Assembly: GCA_037176885.1 (NCBI GenBank)
Contig: JAWWNJ010000018.1
Span: forward strand, 744,001-808,000
Direction: 5' to 3'
DNA: 64,000 bases
From: Favolaschia claudopus
Lineage: Eukaryota > Basidiomycota > Agaricomycetes > Agaricales > Mycenaceae
The notes under the pieces: model-generated
Seen by the model: only the letters and a program-made list of their open reading frames with translations
What the model was told of the DNA's origin: nothing
The model's database searches: none
Made by a program: the position numbers and the translations under genes
Shown here: in pieces, positions 43,857 to 54,387 of the stretch
Layout of the letters: each line of letters starts with the position of its first letter
Position numbering within the stretch: position 1 is the stretch's first letter

Positions 43857-44140
43857 ATGTCTGCTTCAACAGCTCCCAACGAGCTCCTAACGCGGGAAAG
43901 AGGGGAGGACGGGGCTTGAGTGTCGCTCGGCCCCGAAATTGATGAGTCACCCATGGCAACCTCGGGCGACGACAATGGGGCCTCCGCCGCCCTCCGCTCA
44001 CTGCGAGGCCCTTCCACCAACAGGCAGACGCGGCCTCGTTAGCCCACAGGTCGACGGTCGAGGACTCCGCCCTCGCTAACCATGTTCCCGAGTCTCAGGC
44101 TGTTATGTGGAGTCACATTACAGTCCTCTTCTCGAAAATA
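43857..44140 (+). pseudogene. Gag-like N-terminal relic
   Basis: The frame starts ATG 43857 (MSASTAPNE), shifts, then reads PEIDESPMATSGDDNGASAA with LRSLRGPSTNRQTRPR, shifts again, and reads STVEDSALANHVPESQAVMW and VLFSKIASLHIT. Composition and order resemble the start of an LTR-element Gag. The pyrimidine-rich 240 bp upstream could be leader or LTR. Confidence 0.35.
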
Positions 44141-44251
44141 GCTTCTCTGCACATTACTCAAGCAAGGCCTCTACGGCGCGCAATACTGTGTACTCGGTAT
44201 TGGGGATTGAAGCCTACATTGAAGCTCTGCCACCAAAAGAGGGTCGTCTTT

Positions 44252-44404
44252 TGTCATGGCCTGTGTTGATCCACATCTGGTGAGTGCTGTGGACATTATC
44301 ATTGATGTAGATGATGCAGCACTTGGGATGTCGGAGAAGGCACAGCGGTCATTCTTGAGACGTCTGCTTGTGGTTGGCCGGTACTCAATGTGTGCGCCGT
44401 TGTA
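44252..44404 (+). pseudogene. Short coding-like fragment
   Basis: A 50-residue open stretch, MACVDPHLVSAVDIIIDVDD then LGMSEKAQRSFLRRLLVVGR, ends at TAA near 44403. It reads like real protein but no family is recognised. Confidence 0.25.
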
Positions 44405-44519
44405 AGTAGTATATGGACTTGACCATCGACGCCCAGACTCAGAATCTGCGGCTGCGTTGATAGACCCGGTATTGGGCCAGGGCTGAATTTATTCATTTTC
44501 AGTTCAAGTGCTATTGTAT

Positions 44520-45410
44520 TAAAAGAGTAATACATTAAATACCACGGGAATACGCTCGTATGAGGACTGGCGTTTGCCTGAGCGGCCAGTTAAAGGATTA
44601 TACACTAGTGGGAGGTCTGGCACTGTCTACGACTGCGCTGGTATAGCGTGGAAGTTATAATATTCCAGAACAGACCTATCACGATAGGTCTCTAACCATC
44701 CGGAATAGGATTGGGAGTCGCCCTGTGTTCCGACCAAAGGCACAATGAGTGGGATATAACTTGGGACTTATAAAAACCTGCCGAAAGGCCAGAAGGAGTG
44801 TTTCCTGGAGGCAAGAGGCTTTCACGAATAATTCTATAAACCAATTGCGAGGGTTTGCGGAAGTAGAATATTCCTACAAAGGAACTACACGTCATGCCGA
44901 GTTGGCTGCCGCCGTATTACGATCACGGAGCTAGGTCCGAAGAGGGACAATGATACCAAGGGTATTAGTATTACTGCCAAGCTGGGCAATATTGATTGGG
45001 CCGCTGCGGCCCACTGTCATAACATAATGATCGGGATAAGGACTTGGATTGAATGAACCTTTGATCTATTTCCTGTTCTGGCCACTAAGGATAGGGCGAG
45101 GGCATAGCGGGCCCTAGTTTCTCTCACAATCTACAGTGTAGTATGGCTCAATGGGGAAGGAGTGTTCCTTGGTGATTATTTTCTTTTCACCACACCTCTT
45201 CACCGGAGGCTTGTCACCCACAAAAAAGAGCCAAGTATCGTTTGAGGCTAAGTTTTGTGTCAATACGCGACAAATCAAGGAATCACTGACTTTCTTCTCC
45301 GTGATCCTACTTCAATGGGGGCACTTTTCGTCTCAAAACAAATTCCGGCATAAAGGCCTTGATCTTAGGTATGTTTCGGTGAGAGGATCCTAAACTTGAA
45401 AACAGCACCG
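44520..45410. other. Unexplained stretch
   Basis: No gene. Purine-rich sequence containing CCTATCACGATAGG (palindrome near 44673) and GGGCCGCTGCGGCCC near 44999. The motif content differs from its surroundings but I cannot assign it. Confidence 0.3.
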
Positions 45411-45510
45411 GGCCATCAGAATTGATGGATCACATGCTTTTTCATGTGACTTTGACACCAAACCACGGGACCATTTCCATGGGGCTCGTTAATGGTGTTT
45501 GTGGTGATGG

Positions 45511-45612
45511 CATACACCCTATATGGTGTATGCCGTCCGAAAAGGGTGTATGCTTTTGTTCGCCTCCCAAAAAGGTGTATGCCTTGATGATGCATCCAAA
45601 AAAGGTGTATGG
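45511..45612. repeat. Spaced GGTGTATG repeats
   Basis: GGTGTATG occurs at about 45525, 45545, 45574 and 45604, each after an A-rich run, and the first forms a hairpin with CATACACC (CATACACCCTATATGGTGTA). Spacing is 20-30 bp. Confidence 0.7.
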
Positions 45613-45796
45613 CAGTGATAACATCACAAGAGACACCAAAATGAGGTAGTTCTAATAGGCTATAAGGGTCCTCCCGACCTATAGCCGGTTATAACTAGGT
45701 ATAACCAGCCTATGATCGCCCAATAACTGCTATAATCGGTTATAATCGGTTATATCAGACTTTCGATTTTTGCGACACACTGCGAAACAAGAAATT

Positions 45797-46117
45797 GTTA
45801 ACAGTTTCACTGCAAAGTTCTCTGTATCCGACGAAGAGTACACCGGTCTTCGCATAGTGCCTCGAACCGGGACCCAGCTAGCCCAGGAGAATACCGGGCC
45901 TAGAGGCCAAAAGCGGGCGCAAGACTCACCTGTTAGCACGCCCCAGCCTCATCAACGACTCCGCGAAACAGCGAAAACCCCAGCATCTCAATCGGCGGGC
46001 CCGAATCAAGCCACTGTACCAAGATCTAAATCTCCGATCCGCCTTCGTATTCCGGGACTTCAAGAGAGGCGGAGGCTGGGGCCAGTTTCAGAGAGTGTCG
46101 AGGATGTCTTCCGTTAA
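45797..46117 (+). pseudogene. Terminal-exon-like fragment, Pro/Ser/Arg-rich
   Basis: After a possible acceptor (TTAACAG near 45803) the frame reads FTAKFSVSDEEYTGLRIVPR, then RSKSPIRLRIPGLQERRRLG and SVESVEDVFR-like end, stop at 46115-46117. It is disordered and basic. It may be the last exon of a lost gene; function unknown. Confidence 0.3.
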
Positions 46118-47364
46118 GCAGAGCAACCAAAATCGTGTATAAATGTAGAGTAAAACAAGCAAACTTAAGAGTGCGAAAAGACAGCGGATGCATTGGACCG
46201 CGTAGTTCCGACGTTATCGCCATCACTCGCCCCTTGGGCGGGCCAGTCGGGCTCGGTGCTTGGCGGGGTATTGTGCCGCTGCGTGCGTAGCGCGGATCAA
46301 GTGCTTTGTTAGCATGCCGCGGCCGGGGAGTCTGAATGATGTTCGTCATGTTTGGCCAATGTTTGGAGCGCATGCTGTGCCTCGGATCAATTTGTTACAT
46401 CCCATTTGCTGCTTAGCTAATTATGAGGTTCGAGAGACCTATCAGCAGGGCTCACATGCATCATTCTGGGTAAACACCAAAACAATTGAATCTTCCGCAC
46501 ATCTGCCGTCGATGATGCTCTGCGAGATACTGGACGCACATTAGCACCACCATCGGAGCTCCAAAGTTAACGGCTTTTTCAAGTAATTGAAAAATCCGAA
46601 ATCGACTGACATGGTCATATATGCGCACATCAGGGCTGGTCTCCTGAGGAGGACTGGTAAAGTTCAGTAATCAGTCAATAACCCTTGATCAGGCTGACGA
46701 GTTCTGACTGGCGCTGATCAGGGATTTCGGGTGGGGAATAACAAAACTCTTTCACCCTTCAAATCGAATGGAAGAGCTGTATAGTGAGGTATTTCTGAAG
46801 GATTTTATTTTATTCTATTTCATTCTGAGCTGTGGCGCAGGACTGCATAATACATGGGAAACGGTGGGAGGTCATGACCTGAACCATGTACCCTGGTCGG
46901 GCGACCTTGGGCCCCGCCAAACTACTAAGTAGTTCTCGGTCGTTTTTCGCGCAGAAGTGCTCTAAGTTTAACCACCCGCAAGCTCTGACATGTTTCCTAG
47001 CGAGTTATTCACCTGCGTTCGAAACTTCGACGCAGGTGGGAACTTCGGCTCAGTCATGACCCCCAAACATATCGTTATCGAACGTGCTTGCCTTATCCAA
47101 GGCACCCATTCCGTATGTGTGGTCTGGAACGGCGGCGGATGTGAACCGCTCGAGAGTCAAACAGGTTGTTCCAAGAGCTGCTTTGCATGGGGGGGGGGTG
47201 AGAAATGGGGCCGTTTGCTTCCCACCTTTATTGTAGTGCAGTCGGCGGGCCGACCGTGCTTTGACCTATTGCCTCCATTTGACGAGATGGGATTCCGCCA
47301 TGGCGAGTGCGCGAAATGGCTGTGCCCAGTCAGTCGACTTGGATATAGAGGATGAAAAGTACTG
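46118..47364. other. Intergenic, no gene recognised
   Basis: An open frame at 46990-47355 (plus strand) spans a poly-G run and has no recognisable motif. No repeat ends were found. Confidence 0.35.
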
Positions 47365-47366
47365 TA

Positions 47367-47610
47367 CTATTCCGACCGGTTGTTCACATAACGGGTAACG
47401 GCCGGCCGTGAACTGAACAATTTTGGTCTCCGTAACGCATAACAGCGGCTTTTTCGGCCCAAAAAGGCAAGCAAATGTAAAAAAATTTGCTCTGGCATTC
47501 GCCGGATCACCATATATGGTAATTTTCTCTTGATTGCCGGCCGGTGAACAATGTGTCCAGTGAACAATTAGGCTAACGCGTAACACCCAGTGAACAACCG
47601 GTCGGAATAG
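47367..47610. mobile_element. TA-flanked MITE, 244 bp
   Basis: The ends start CTATTCCGACCGGTTGTTCA and match as inverted repeats for 21 bp; TA is on each side (47365-47366, 47611-47612). GTGAACAATT and CCGGCCG blocks recur inside. It lies just upstream of the DUF6698-like exons. Confidence 0.85.
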
Positions 47611-47672
47611 TACAATAAGTTGTAGACCATCTCTTACTCATTGACTGACACGTTATCTCGCCAGAATCGCTC

Positions 47673-48356
47673 AAGAGCTTCGTAATGGCACCCGGGTTCC
47701 CAAACCAGAAGATTATCAGTGAGGACCCTGACCTGAATGATCTCATGTCCGGGTTTCTCAGGGGGGATACCCTTCTCCGAGTACGTGCCATCTGGCTTGT
47801 TTGTTTCGGGACTCGTATTTTACAGGGCTTCAATCACGTTTTCATTTCCCTATCGACTGCTCTCAACGATGCCGGGACTGACAAGAGCACCGGCAAAGGC
47901 ACTGCAGCTCAGCACAACGTCTCTGAGGTCACCCTCGAATCAATCATCTATGTCGCACACATCGTTACCGTACGTCGTCAATCAATCGTCAATCATCTTA
48001 TACGTCTGTTGGGCTCCTCACATCAAGCTCTAGTTGCACTTTGTTCATTCTTCCCAGAACACATTCCAAGCTAAGGGAGGGAACGGCCTCTTCGCTTACC
48101 GCAAGTACTTCAAGTTTCTACAGCGAAGCGTCCGCGAGTGGCCTGAAGCGGATCAAGAAAACCTCTTGACCTGGTGGAACGAGTAAGCACTCCTTCTCTT
48201 ACGTCCACCTTGTGCTCAACGGCTTCGGATTGCAGGAAGGTATTCTCCCAGATGAACGATGCCAAACCCGCCAAGCGCGCTGACGGATCACTGAGCATTG
48301 CGGAACGCATGGCTGCTCAAGCAGCTAATGCGCGGCGCGCTACCGGTAGTCATTGA
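47673..48356 (+). CDS. DUF6698-like protein, 3' part
   Basis: Four exons join in phase: from about 47673 (FVMAPGFPNQKIISEDPDLN, DLMSGFLRGDTLLR), intron from 47782 (GTACGT) to 47826, exon GFNHVFISLSTALNDAG to VSEVTLESIIYVAHIVT, intron from about 47971 (GTACGT) to a CTCTAG acceptor near 48033, exon LHFVHSSQNTFQAKGGNGLF to ENLLTWWNE, intron from 48183 (GTAAGC) to 48235, last exon KVFSQMNDAKPAKRADG, stop at 48354-48356. The order (FLRG-LL, TS/LS pair, VT-ESI-YVA, LL-WWN-VF) matches what I recall of DUF6698 proteins, which have no known function. The 5' exons were not found; a MITE lies directly upstream. Confidence 0.5.
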
Positions 48357-48550
48357 ACTTAAGAGGCGACTCGGATGCCGCCATCCCAAAACTAGATCAC
48401 TCTTCCTGTTCCTCGCTATGTATCGTCAATTTATTATATGCCATTTACCAATATCCTACTGCCCGATTGAGTCGACGAATCGTTTTACAATTGACCGTAA
48501 TGTATCGCAAGCACCATAATCCCATCCTGATATTATAATCCTCAGGCCTC

Positions 48551-48690
48551 AGGCTCCATTCGGCTGTCGTGTCTTAGCGTCACTTAGCGTCACTTTGGAG
48601 CACTTGTGAAAAATTCCACGCCAAACTTTTGGTGAAATACTCTTAAGTGACGTCAAGTGCTCCGAGATGACGCAACCGAATGGAGCCTAA
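48551..48690. mobile_element. Small foldback element
   Basis: AGGCTCCATTCGG on the left and CCGAATGGAGCCT on the right are inverted, followed inward by GGAGCACTTG and CAAGTGCTCC. GTCACTTAGCGTCACTT repeats inside the left arm. Likely a MITE of about 140 bp. Confidence 0.65.
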
Positions 48691-48979
48691 GGCTTGTGCC
48701 GTAACTTTTCATAACGGGCCACCGCTGATTTGTTCAAAGCGATGATGGAGGAGTCTTTGTAGCTTCCCAATGCGTCGCATCTAAGTTTGTGGAGTCATTT
48801 TTGTCGGAATTGCTGAAAGAGCTCGAAAGCGTACGTGGTGCTAACGTCCGCATGGGTTATGGATGTTCGTCGTGCTATATATCAATGCTGATTTTAACAC
48901 CATAGTCCAGCGACATCAGCCGTTCCAAGATTTTGAGGGTCCACGGACATTATGCATTATGATGACTGTAATGTCATGG
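48691..48979. other. Short spacer, nothing recognised
   Basis: No gene or repeat end recognised. Confidence 0.4.
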
Positions 48980-49591
48980 GAGGAATGACGAAAAGGGTGT
49001 GAGAGGGTGTGAGTGGGACTCGGGAAAAGCGCCCGACAGTGGGACTCGGGATGAGAACATTTGAGCTTCAACAGTGGGACTCGGCAATCCGGCACATCAT
49101 TACATTTGATTTGAATCAATACACGAAATTGGCTTGAAAATACCGCCCCGACGCTTTGAAATAATGCCTGGCCCCACGCAGTGGGCCTCCGCGGCGAGCG
49201 GTAGCACCACGCAGTGGGCACAGCGGCGAGCAATGGCACCACGCAGTGGGCCTAGCGGCGAGCGCCAAGGGGGGTCCGCGGGGATCTCCCCCACGCTACA
49301 TGAATCAAATTTTCAGAATAAACAGCGAAGAAATTCGAACCACTGAGTTAAACAGTTACGATATGCCGTCAGGTCAAAGGAGGGGGGTCTGGGGGGAACC
49401 ACGTTCCCCCCAGAAAATATATCAGCTCAAAAACAACTCGAAAAATTCAATAAACAATTAAAATACAGTTTCCGGCTCTAAATGCCGAAGATTGATGATA
49501 CCTGATCTATTGATCAACAACTGATTGCAGCTGATGCGGAATCGATCAACAGTGGGACTCTCGCTTAACTAGCCGAGTCCCACTCACACTA
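48980..49591. mobile_element. Non-autonomous relative of the MULE, about 610 bp
   Basis: The left end GAGGAATGACGAAAAGGGTG and the sub-terminal repeats CAGTGGGACTCGG (three on the left) match the 5.16 kb MULE at 16443-21601. The right end CCGAGTCCCACTCACACT matches its right TIR inward but lacks about the last 16 bases. No clear target duplication. Inside is a tandem repeat at about 49173-49265: three units of CCACGCAGTGGGC plus AGCGGCGAGC, period about 36 bp, and a hairpin GGGGGGAACCACGTTCCCCC near 49395. Confidence 0.75.
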
Positions 49592-51047
49592 GGGCCAATG
49601 ATAAGGGTGAAGGCCTGATGCAAATCCTGACCGAAACCGGAGATTTTTGCGATTTGGCCTGTTCAAAATCCTGACTTTTGGCTTGTTTTTGCGCGACGGC
49701 CTGTGACCGAAACCGCGGCAGCGGAGAAAATCTTTCAGAAATTGCCTCCGAAATGGCCCGATTTGAGCCGAAAAAATTGGCCTGATTCCACACCTTCCAG
49801 GGGGCTGGCGAGGGGCTGCGGACTGCTGGTGGGCGTATGAAAGTGGTCCCAGGCCGACAACGGTATCCTAGTGGACCTTCAATTTGACTATGTACTGTAA
49901 GCAAGCCTAACACATGATAGGCAGTAAATAGCACACCAGGCAGGTTCATGGATGAGTAATATGCCCGCCGGTGGAAAGTTCATTGGCGGCCACCACTGGC
50001 CACCAGTGGATGTTGGCGGACACTGCTGGACGATGTGATCCAGTGACGGGATCCTCGCTGTTTCCCACTGACCCACACACATATCCGCACTGGAATCTGG
50101 TGGAAATCGTTGGGGAGCGTCGGTTTATTCGGAAAATATTAAGTTTATTGTAACTTTGAGGCTCATCTTGAAGGAATGTATAAGTGAACTCGAATCTTGT
50201 GTGTCTGGCTCAGATTTAGGACGGGTTTAACCCTGTTTACTCAAGGTTCAATCTGGAAACCAACGCGAACCCGGGTTATATTTTCTTTGTTTGACTTGTT
50301 CATACTTAGTCCTCTTCTATTGTCTATTGTCAAAACGAATAAATCCTCCCTCTGGTTTGCTTCATTGATCTAGAGTCGAAGAGAACAGACAAATCCCTCC
50401 TGTATTTGCCTTTGTTCTTTTCAGTCATGTAAACAAAAAGCTCATGCCAAAATACACGCGACAAGTTGAACCTTCAGGCCGATTGCACGCCGACATAATT
50501 CAAATATGTTGCGCTAGCTAAATTATTCGAGCCCGAAGCAGGGTAAAAACTGAATGGACTCCACTGGATTCCACTGGAAATTGGTGGGGAGTGGATTCCA
50601 ATGTGATCCAGCGGATTCCACCGTAGGCCAGTGACAGCTAACGGAGACCCACTGGAGTCCAATGCCAGGTTGCCGGACGGCGATGGAGTCCGGCGATCAA
50701 CAGTGGAACTCAGCCGGTTGCCACCTCCGCGTATATTACTGACTGGGATTCCCGCTGATCTTCAGCAGAAAAAGATGCCCTTCGATTATGGACGGCTGGC
50801 AAACCCATGTTGGCGGGGAGGAAGTCATCGCTCATTCTGACGGCAGCGGGAAGGAAGAGACAGCTACTGATTGTGTGTGACGCTGGGCATGATGGTTGGA
50901 TTACCCGCGCCCCTAATGGGTTTCCACTAGGAAGCTTGTCGCAATTGCCACCGACCGCCAACCTCTCGTCCGCTACTTACAATGAGTGGTCTGCTCAGCG
51001 GAAACTGCATCCCACTGCCCGAACCAAAAAATGGGTCACTAGATCTA
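49592..51047. other. Intergenic with CCACTGGA-type motifs
   Basis: No secure gene. Motifs such as GGCCACCACTGGCCACCAGT (near 49987), TGATCCAGTGAC and GATTCCACTGGAAAT (near 50565) recur in both orientations between 49960 and 50710, suggesting decayed repeats. Confidence 0.35.
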
Positions 51048-51049
51048 TA

Positions 51050-51627
51050 CAGTGCCAAGCATCACTTCTCCAACACTGCTTTTTCGGCCGAACATAAATT
51101 TTTGTGATTTATTTCTGATTTTCTAAGGAAGGAAACCGACTAAAAGAATGCGTTTGGCGTCGAGAACTCACTTTTTCCCACGGTGTTTCACTTTTTTCGC
51201 GTCTGGAAAAAATAAAATCATGCTTTTGGCTCTAATTTTGGATGGATTGAGGCCAGATGTTCAGTAGTCATGCAGAAACCCAGAAAAAGTGGTAGCCGAG
51301 TGTAGCCCTGACCTACCTGGATGATCCGCCAATGATCCGCCGAACGTTGGGGCGGCAAAGTCCGGGACGCACGTGACCTTAACCCTAACCGATATGGGAA
51401 TTTGATGATGGCATCCGCTATCATTAGGGTTTGTTTCACTTTTTCGGTGAAAATACAAAAACTTGTTCAATTGTCTTGCAAAGCACAAGATGAGTTGCTA
51501 CACATCCATAGAGACGTTTTACACTGTTTTTAAGTTGAATGGTGATGACGGCATAATGTAGTATCGAGTTCAACTTTTGATGCCGTTCCCTGCCAAAAAA
51601 GGAACCGTGATGTGATGCTTGGCACTG
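51050..51627. mobile_element. TA-flanked MITE, 578 bp (CAGTGCCAAGC family)
   Basis: Both ends read CAGTGCCAAGCATCAC inward and lie between TA dinucleotides (51048-51049 and 51628-51629). The right 360 bp are present again at 52144-52502. Confidence 0.85.
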
Positions 51628-51959
51628 TAGACTCGTGTTACTGGACTCACCTCGGGCCGACAATCTGGGCGCTCGGCATCTTGGCACAGAGCAAGCATTT
51701 TCTGGTTTGCGCCCTTCAGTTCTTGAACTTACACTCGGATTAATTCCTGCTGAAATTCTCCTTTTCCCTTTCCTTTCTCTTTCCTTTTTTGGGCATTTTT
51801 CAGTAATTCTTTTTGGCACCAACACACACCGTAACCGAGCCGTCCCAGCACTTCATAGGAATTGACGACAATTAGCAAGTAAAAAATTCGTGCCCCCATC
51901 AACGGCCACAGTCAAGGTTGTCTAAAGTGCCTTATTCCACCGTATTCAGGTTTAGATTG

Positions 51960-51988
51960 TGTGTGTGTGTGTGTGTGAGAGAGACAAT
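51960..51988. repeat. (GT)n/(GA)n microsatellite
   Basis: About nine GT units followed by GAGAGAGA. Confidence 0.8.
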
Positions 51989-52082
51989 CGGTTAACGGCA
52001 CAAGCTATGCTACGTAGCTAAGGTAGGCGACACGCAAACGCGGACAACCTTTATGTAATCAAGCGTGACACGTCCGAATATG

Positions 52083-52143
52083 GTACGGGGTGAATTTCCC
52101 TTTCCGGGAGCTGAGGCTGTGCCGTCCTCTTTTAAAGTATAGG
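52083..52143 (+). repeat. Dispersed 60-bp repeat, also at 63413-63473
   Basis: ACGGGGTGAATTTCCCTTTC, GGGAGCTGAGGCTGTG and GTATAGGATG recur at 63413-63473 with few differences. There the block lies just upstream of a Harbinger-like transposase; here it abuts a truncated MITE copy. Confidence 0.75.
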
Positions 52144-52502
52144 ATGCAGAAACCCAGAAAAAGTGGCAGCCGAGTGTAGCCTAGTCTGCTCTGACATACC
52201 TGGGTGATCCACCGAACGTTGAGGCGGCAGAGTCCGGGACGCGCGTGACCTTAACCCTAACCGAGATGGGAATTTGATGATGGCATCAGCTATCATTAGG
52301 GTTTGTTTCACTTTTTCGGAGGTGAAAATACAAAAACTTGTTCAATTGCCTTGCAAAGCACAAGATGAGTTGCTACACATCCATAGAGAGGTTTTACACT
52401 GTTTATAAGTTGAAAGATGATGACGGCATAATGTAGTATTGAGTTCAACTTTTCATGCCGTTCCCTGCCAAAAAAGGAACCGTGATGTGATGCTTGGCAC
52501 TG
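52144..52502. mobile_element. 5'-truncated copy of the CAGTGCCAAGC MITE
   Basis: Nearly collinear with 51269-51627 (about 90 percent by eye), ending with the same GTGATGCTTGGCACTG and a TA. The left 220 bp are missing. Confidence 0.85.
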
Positions 52503-52589
52503 TATAAATTGGTGGTTTCCGGAAATTACCGAAGGTGGCTGTGGGACAGGCAACTGACAATAGTGGGAAGATATTGCCCTATATAGGAG

Positions 52590-52668
52590 GGGACGGTGGG
52601 AGGGGGGGTCTGGCCGAGGCCTTAAAAACAAAGTCGACCCGATATCCGAGTTTCGAATCCCGACACCC
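52590..52668 (+). repeat. Dispersed repeat, second copy
   Basis: The partner of 22088-22165 in opposite orientation: GGTCTGGCCGAGGCCTTAAA, then ACCCGATATCCGAG and TTTCGAATCCCGA, a B-box-like end. Confidence 0.6.
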
Positions 52669-52793
52669 CCTTGCTTTACCTCGAGCAAACCCGTATTATT
52701 TAGGGCGAACACTGTCCGATGGTGAGTCATCCTCCATAAGTATGACTTCCTTCTGCTGTATGGTGATTGATTTCCCACGCGGTTGGGTCGGAG

Positions 52794-52800
52794 TATAAAT
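52794..52800 (+). promoter_or_regulatory. TATA box
   Basis: TATAAAT lies 73 bases upstream of the ATG at 52873, with a pyrimidine-rich leader between, as in a plausible RNA polymerase II core promoter. Confidence 0.5.
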
Positions 52801-52872
52801 AGGGTCATATGTCCTTTGTCCCGCTTATATCTTTATCTTTCATCCCGCTGCGAGACGTTTCAATCGCGCAAT

Positions 52873-53515
52873 ATGACTTCTCTTGAGGCGAAGTTCTATT
52901 TCCTTCTCCCACCCGGTGGGGATCCTGCCCGCTTTTCCTGCGACCCTGGGTCTGACCACGCCCCCAATCAACTTGTCGTTGATCGAGTACCGGTTACATT
53001 GTGAGTGTCTCTCCTCGCATATTTCACATGGCTGACTCCGGAAACAGCCCCATTCCCGGCCTTATCCTCAACGAAAGTCACGTATCAATGTGGATGAATT
53101 GTTTGAACAACTGCTTGCTGAAGTAGGTGCTCTGAATATTTTATCTGGTTATCTCATTCTCCTAGACCTCCACCATTTACCAGAGATTGTGATTCGGGAA
53201 ATTTGGCTCCGGATGCCACTACCACAGTTGACGTCGAGGACAATTTCGTGTCTCAGGGGAAAGAATTTCCTTGCGAAGCAAGTGACCCCTCAACCTTGAG
53301 CAGCTCAAAGCGCAGACGCGATCGTCCGGAAAAAACCAAAGACGAAAGTGAGCGGGCTGAGCCGGGTTCCCTGGTTCGATTACTCGAGAATGATCCTGGA
53401 TGTGCTGCGGGGCGGGCAAAATGTGAAAGGCAAAGGCAAGCTCCAGGCAAAGCGCAAGCGCGGGCGTCCTCGTAAGGTAGCCGACCCCAACACGGTGTCT
53501 TCAGGAGGCCAATAG
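52873..53515 (+). pseudogene. Small AT-hook protein gene, frame broken
   Basis: Exon 1 starts MTSLEAKFYFLLPPGGDPAR and ends at a GTGAGT donor (52999). After the intron (to about 53046) the sensible frame is HSRPYPQRKSRINVDELFEQ, which needs one more base than present. A second intron follows (GTAGGT, about 53114-53164). The third exon reads DVEDNFVSQGKEFPCEASDP, shifts frame near 53370, then WFDYSRMILDVLRGGQNVKG and ends KRKRGRPRKVADPNTV, stop at 53513-53515. RGRP in a basic context is an AT-hook for minor-groove DNA binding. Two single-base breaks suggest a pseudogene of a transposon-associated protein. Confidence 0.45.
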
Positions 53516-53728
53516 TGTAGATTTATTTGTGCAGGTCATGGGTAGTGTGCAGCATAGGCTTTGATGGTGGTGGCTCGGAAGAAGTAGCAATTGCGTTGCG
53601 GTTGATGTCTCTTGCGGTATGTGCAAGAGCCTGTGAGCCCTGTGAACCACAATACAACAATAGGGTGTTTATCTGAAACTTTGCGTCCGATTTTGGTTCC
53701 AACTTGATGTCCGACTTTGACAGTTGGT

Positions 53729-54387
53729 GTAAGGGCAACAGCTGCCAGGGCCTGAGGCCCGAGGTACTCAAGAGTCCAACAAGCACTGGGCAGAGGGAGA
53801 ATCCTTAGTGGGCTAGCTACAACAAGAGGAAGAGTGTCTACTCACCTGGGCAGAGGGAGAATCCTTAGAGAACAGAGTAAGGAGTCTCCATGCCCAGGCA
53901 TCACAGTAAAAGGGCGCGTGACGCGTGACTTCTCACGGTGCGTGGGAACTATGTAGTAGCACAGCATCTATGATGTGATATCAATGATCAGATGATCCAA
54001 CAGTAGCAGGGAGCCAGGGATATGCCCAGAAGAGGGAGGATCACAATACTGGTCCAGAGATCGTAGACCGACGAAGGCCCGAAGATACCCTGTGGTCCGG
54101 GGAGCGTGGGAAACCGGAGCCGGAGTCCGGAGGGCCGGAGCTCGGGGGTACCAGAGCTCTCGGAGGGCTAGAAGTCTGACCGGAAGACCAGTAGGGAACC
54201 GGGTTGCGCTGAGCACTAGCTGTAGGAGCGCAGGGTCGACAGGAGTCTGTCGAGGAGGGGAACGGGGGGTCGGAAGGAGGAAGGTGTGACAAAGGGGGAA
54301 GTCTGGAGGGAGTAGCGTTCCCAAGAAGGCTGGAGTGATGCAAGGAATAGCAGAGCGGGTCGGGGAAGCGGGGGGGTTCCCCTGACA
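53729..54387 (-). repeat. LTR, 659 bp (3' LTR on minus orientation)
   Basis: Matches 57114-57774 throughout with only a few single-base differences. TGTAAGGGCA at one end and CCCCTGACA at the other. Confidence 0.9.

Noticed and set aside
51378..51390. TTAACCCTAACC near 51380 and 52250 as telomeric repeat
   Set aside because: Only two units, present in both copies of the CAGTGCCAAGC MITE, so part of that element.
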